Assembly (NCBI GenBank): GCA_964475755.1
Contig: CAYYXR010000012.1
Location: forward strand, 1-64,000
Length of the DNA stretch: 64,000 nucleotides
From: UBA11612 sp964475755
GTDB taxonomy: Bacteria; Pseudomonadota; Alphaproteobacteria; Rhodospirillales; Rhodospirillaceae
Direction of reading: 5' to 3'
The notes beneath the pieces are model-generated. The model saw nothing but the letters and a program-made list of their open reading frames with translations, did no database searches and was not told where the DNA came from. The translations under genes were made by a program, and so were the position numbers. Below are positions 62,800 through 64,000 of the stretch, one piece after another. Every line of letters begins with the position of its first letter. Position 1 is the stretch's first letter.

Positions 62800-63552
62800 T
62801 TATCCAATCCTATTAATGCACCGAAGATAAACGCTCTGGCTTTGCGCAAAGACCGTCGGAGACTCCATTTCTAGAACAGTCAGCGCCTTAAGGGTCTCGA
62901 TGTCTTGGTCGCTGTATACCTCTTCACCGAAACTTTTGGCCGCTCCCTCACGTGCTTTCCGGCCGGTAAGCTGCAAATCCAGATGAATAATGCAGCTTGG
63001 AACATCCTCGGGAATTCCATGACAATTGTAAGGTACGGCATCAATGCGCTGAAACATCGCTACCAATCTGCTGGCTTTGATTGGTCGAAAGAGATTCATC
63101 GGGATTTCGATCAGCATGGCGCCTCTGGTCAAAACAAGGTCGGCAAGTCGGCAGATAGTATCAGGCGGGTTATTGAAGTAACTCGCAGTCCCTGTACACA
63201 CGACGAGGTCGTATTCGCCTAAAAATCGGCAGTCCCCGTTCAGATCGGCCTGTATTAAGGTTGGTGCGCCGAACTGAGCGACAAAAGCAGACTGATGATT
63301 GAGCCCATTTTCGAGTTCCTCAAGGTACAGACCAACTCCGGTATAACTTCCTGGCGGAAACAGTTGCAGAGTTCGCAATACACCGGCGCCGGCATCAAGC
63401 GCGCGCTTGGGAGCTACGCTACGAATGTCTGCCGCTAACATGGATGCCAAATAATTTCTCGCCGGGTGCGGAAATAAGGGCGGTGATAAAATTGGCACGA
63501 TTGGCTTTTTAGCAAGAGCAAGCGCCACGCGAACACCATACGCAAGCAGCAA
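62800..63552 (-). CDS. probable class I SAM-dependent methyltransferase
   Basis: 250 residues from TTG 63552, just after an in-frame stop (TAA at 63553). The SAM site reads RALDAGAGVLRTLQLFPPGSYTGVGLYLEEL and an acidic end of strand 4 is YDLVVCTGTASYFNNP, the methyltransferase layout with a non-canonical second motif. GAMLIEIPMN is the strand 5 region. The N-terminal 35 residues (LLAYGVRVALALAKKPIVPIL) are hydrophobic. Substrate unknown. Upstream there is an 18-bp palindrome. Confidence 0.65.
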   Translation of the reverse strand: MLLAYGVRVALALAKKPIVPILSPPLFPHPARNYLASMLAADIRSVAPKRALDAGAGVLRTLQLFPPGSYTGVGLYLEELENGLNHQSAFVAQFGAPTLIQADLNGDCRFLGEYDLVVCTGTASYFNNPPDTICRLADLVLTRGAMLIEIPMNLFRPIKASRLVAMFQRIDAVPYNCHGIPEDVPSCIIHLDLQLTGRKAREGAAKSFGEEVYSDQDIETLKALTVLEMESPTVFAQSQSVYLRCINRIG

Positions 63553-63558
63553 TTAGCC

Positions 63559-63576
63559 ATACTCGACGTCGAGTAT
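63559..63576. repeat. 18-bp perfect palindrome upstream of methyltransferase-like gene
   Basis: ATACTCGACGTCGAGTAT reads the same on both strands, 6 bp upstream of the TTG start at 63552. It could be an operator for a dimeric regulator or, as RNA, block the ribosome site. The surrounding sequence 63577-63683 is visibly AT-rich. Confidence 0.6.
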
Positions 63577-63683
63577 AACTTACAAATTATACAAGTAGTT
63601 ATATCTAAGAGTAAGAGGAAATACGGCGCCATCCCATCTTTGTATTTATAGAACGCCTCTTCATTTCTTGAGTACTATCCCTT

Positions 63684-64000
63684 TTAATCCGAAGGCCCAA
63701 ATAGAAACAACGAATCATCCAAACGCATGAGTGCCGCCTTCGTCACTCCAAGTTTTCCTAAAATTGCACCTGCATGCGTCTGAAATTCTTCGTCCGGGAC
63801 CGAGAATTTTTTAACGTGGGCCTCGCTTCTTTTCATTGGCGCCCAATGTAAACCTTCAATGGGTCCAGCATCGGTCAGGAGCGACGTTATATGGTTTGCC
63901 ACCGTTTGCGCACCCTGAGGCGGAAAAAGGTCAGCAATCTTAGAATGGGGCTTCGGCCATTTCCCGCCATCCAAAAACGCCCGCAATATCGACTGCGCAT
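63684..64000 (-). CDS. protein cut by the window end, unknown
   Basis: The frame is open to base 64000, so the N-terminus is outside the window; about 104 residues remain. They include KWPKPHSKIADLFPPQGAQ, NHITSLLTDAGPIEGLHWAP and a terminal ALMRLDDSLFLFGPSD. No known motif is visible. A TTG at 63986 could be an internal start but the frame continues past it. 131 nt separate it from the methyltransferase-like start. Confidence 0.5.
   Translation of the reverse strand, partial: AQSILRAFLDGGKWPKPHSKIADLFPPQGAQTVANHITSLLTDAGPIEGLHWAPMKRSEAHVKKFSVPDEEFQTHAGAILGKLGVTKAALMRLDDSLFLFGPSD

Overview
The window is alphaproteobacterial chromosome. Evidence is the gene order (pdxJ-acpS-lepB-rnc-era-recO-parC; glyA-nrdR-ribD-ribE-ribBA ... 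ribH-nusB-thiL; plsX-fabH-ihfA-merR; ispDF/dusB-ntrB-ntrC-ntrY-ntrX; hfq-hflX), a fused IspDF, a cytochrome bc1 assembly chaperone, a membrane pyrophosphatase and an aspartate/glutamate leucyltransferase. The dat-hfq-hflX-mazG neighbourhood resembles Rhodospirillales-like groups more than Rhizobiales or Rhodobacterales, but I cannot name a genus. Coding density is high, many genes overlap by 1-8 nt, and TTG/GTG starts are frequent (era, plsX, hflX, ntrC, ntrX, ribD).

Layout. 1-6.4 kb: housekeeping block (vitamin B6, acyl carrier protein activation, signal peptidase, RNase III, Era, RecO, topoisomerase IV). 6.4-11.2 kb: minus-strand genes (carboxymuconolactone decarboxylase-like protein, leucyltransferase, a MotB-like protein without its membrane anchor, a penicillin-acylase-family hydrolase). 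11.3-17.6 kb: a small conserved protein, a secreted lectin-like protein, rpiB, glyA, nrdR and the riboflavin genes, ending at a strong bidirectional terminator. 17.6-32.9 kb: an accessory stretch between ribBA and ribH holding a subtilase, aquaporin, LysE exporter, a K+ channel with a zinc ribbon overlapping a methyltransferase, an MFS pump, a solitary cyclic-nucleotide-binding protein, an amidohydrolase, a solitary receiver, and a tight three-gene cluster of secreted proteins of unknown function. 32.9-43.9 kb: ribH-nusB-thiL, a ZIP-like transporter, hppA, bamE, bc1 chaperone, rpmF-plsX-fabH-ihfA-merR and tRNA-Pro(GGG). 44-49.4 kb: small unknowns, cutA, a Kef-type antiporter, ispDF and an intact insertion sequence. 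49.4-61 kb: dusB and two NtrB/C-type two-component systems, then dat, a HAD phosphatase, hfq, hflX and an inositol-monophosphatase-family gene. 61-64 kb: a lipoprotein, mazG, a methyltransferase-like gene and a gene cut by the window end.

Main points for a second look: (i) the secreted cluster 28218-32871, whose first gene is split by what looks like a single-base frameshift and whose third gene is an internal triplication with 130-residue period; (ii) RibBA whose GTP cyclohydrolase II half has lost all three zinc cysteines; (iii) the anchorless MotB-like protein; (iv) the insertion sequence with exact 19-bp inverted ends and a 6-bp target duplication between ispDF and dusB, carrying an unusual pair of ORFs; (v) the 15-kb interruption of the riboflavin gene order. 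I saw no CRISPR array, prophage, integron or rRNA.
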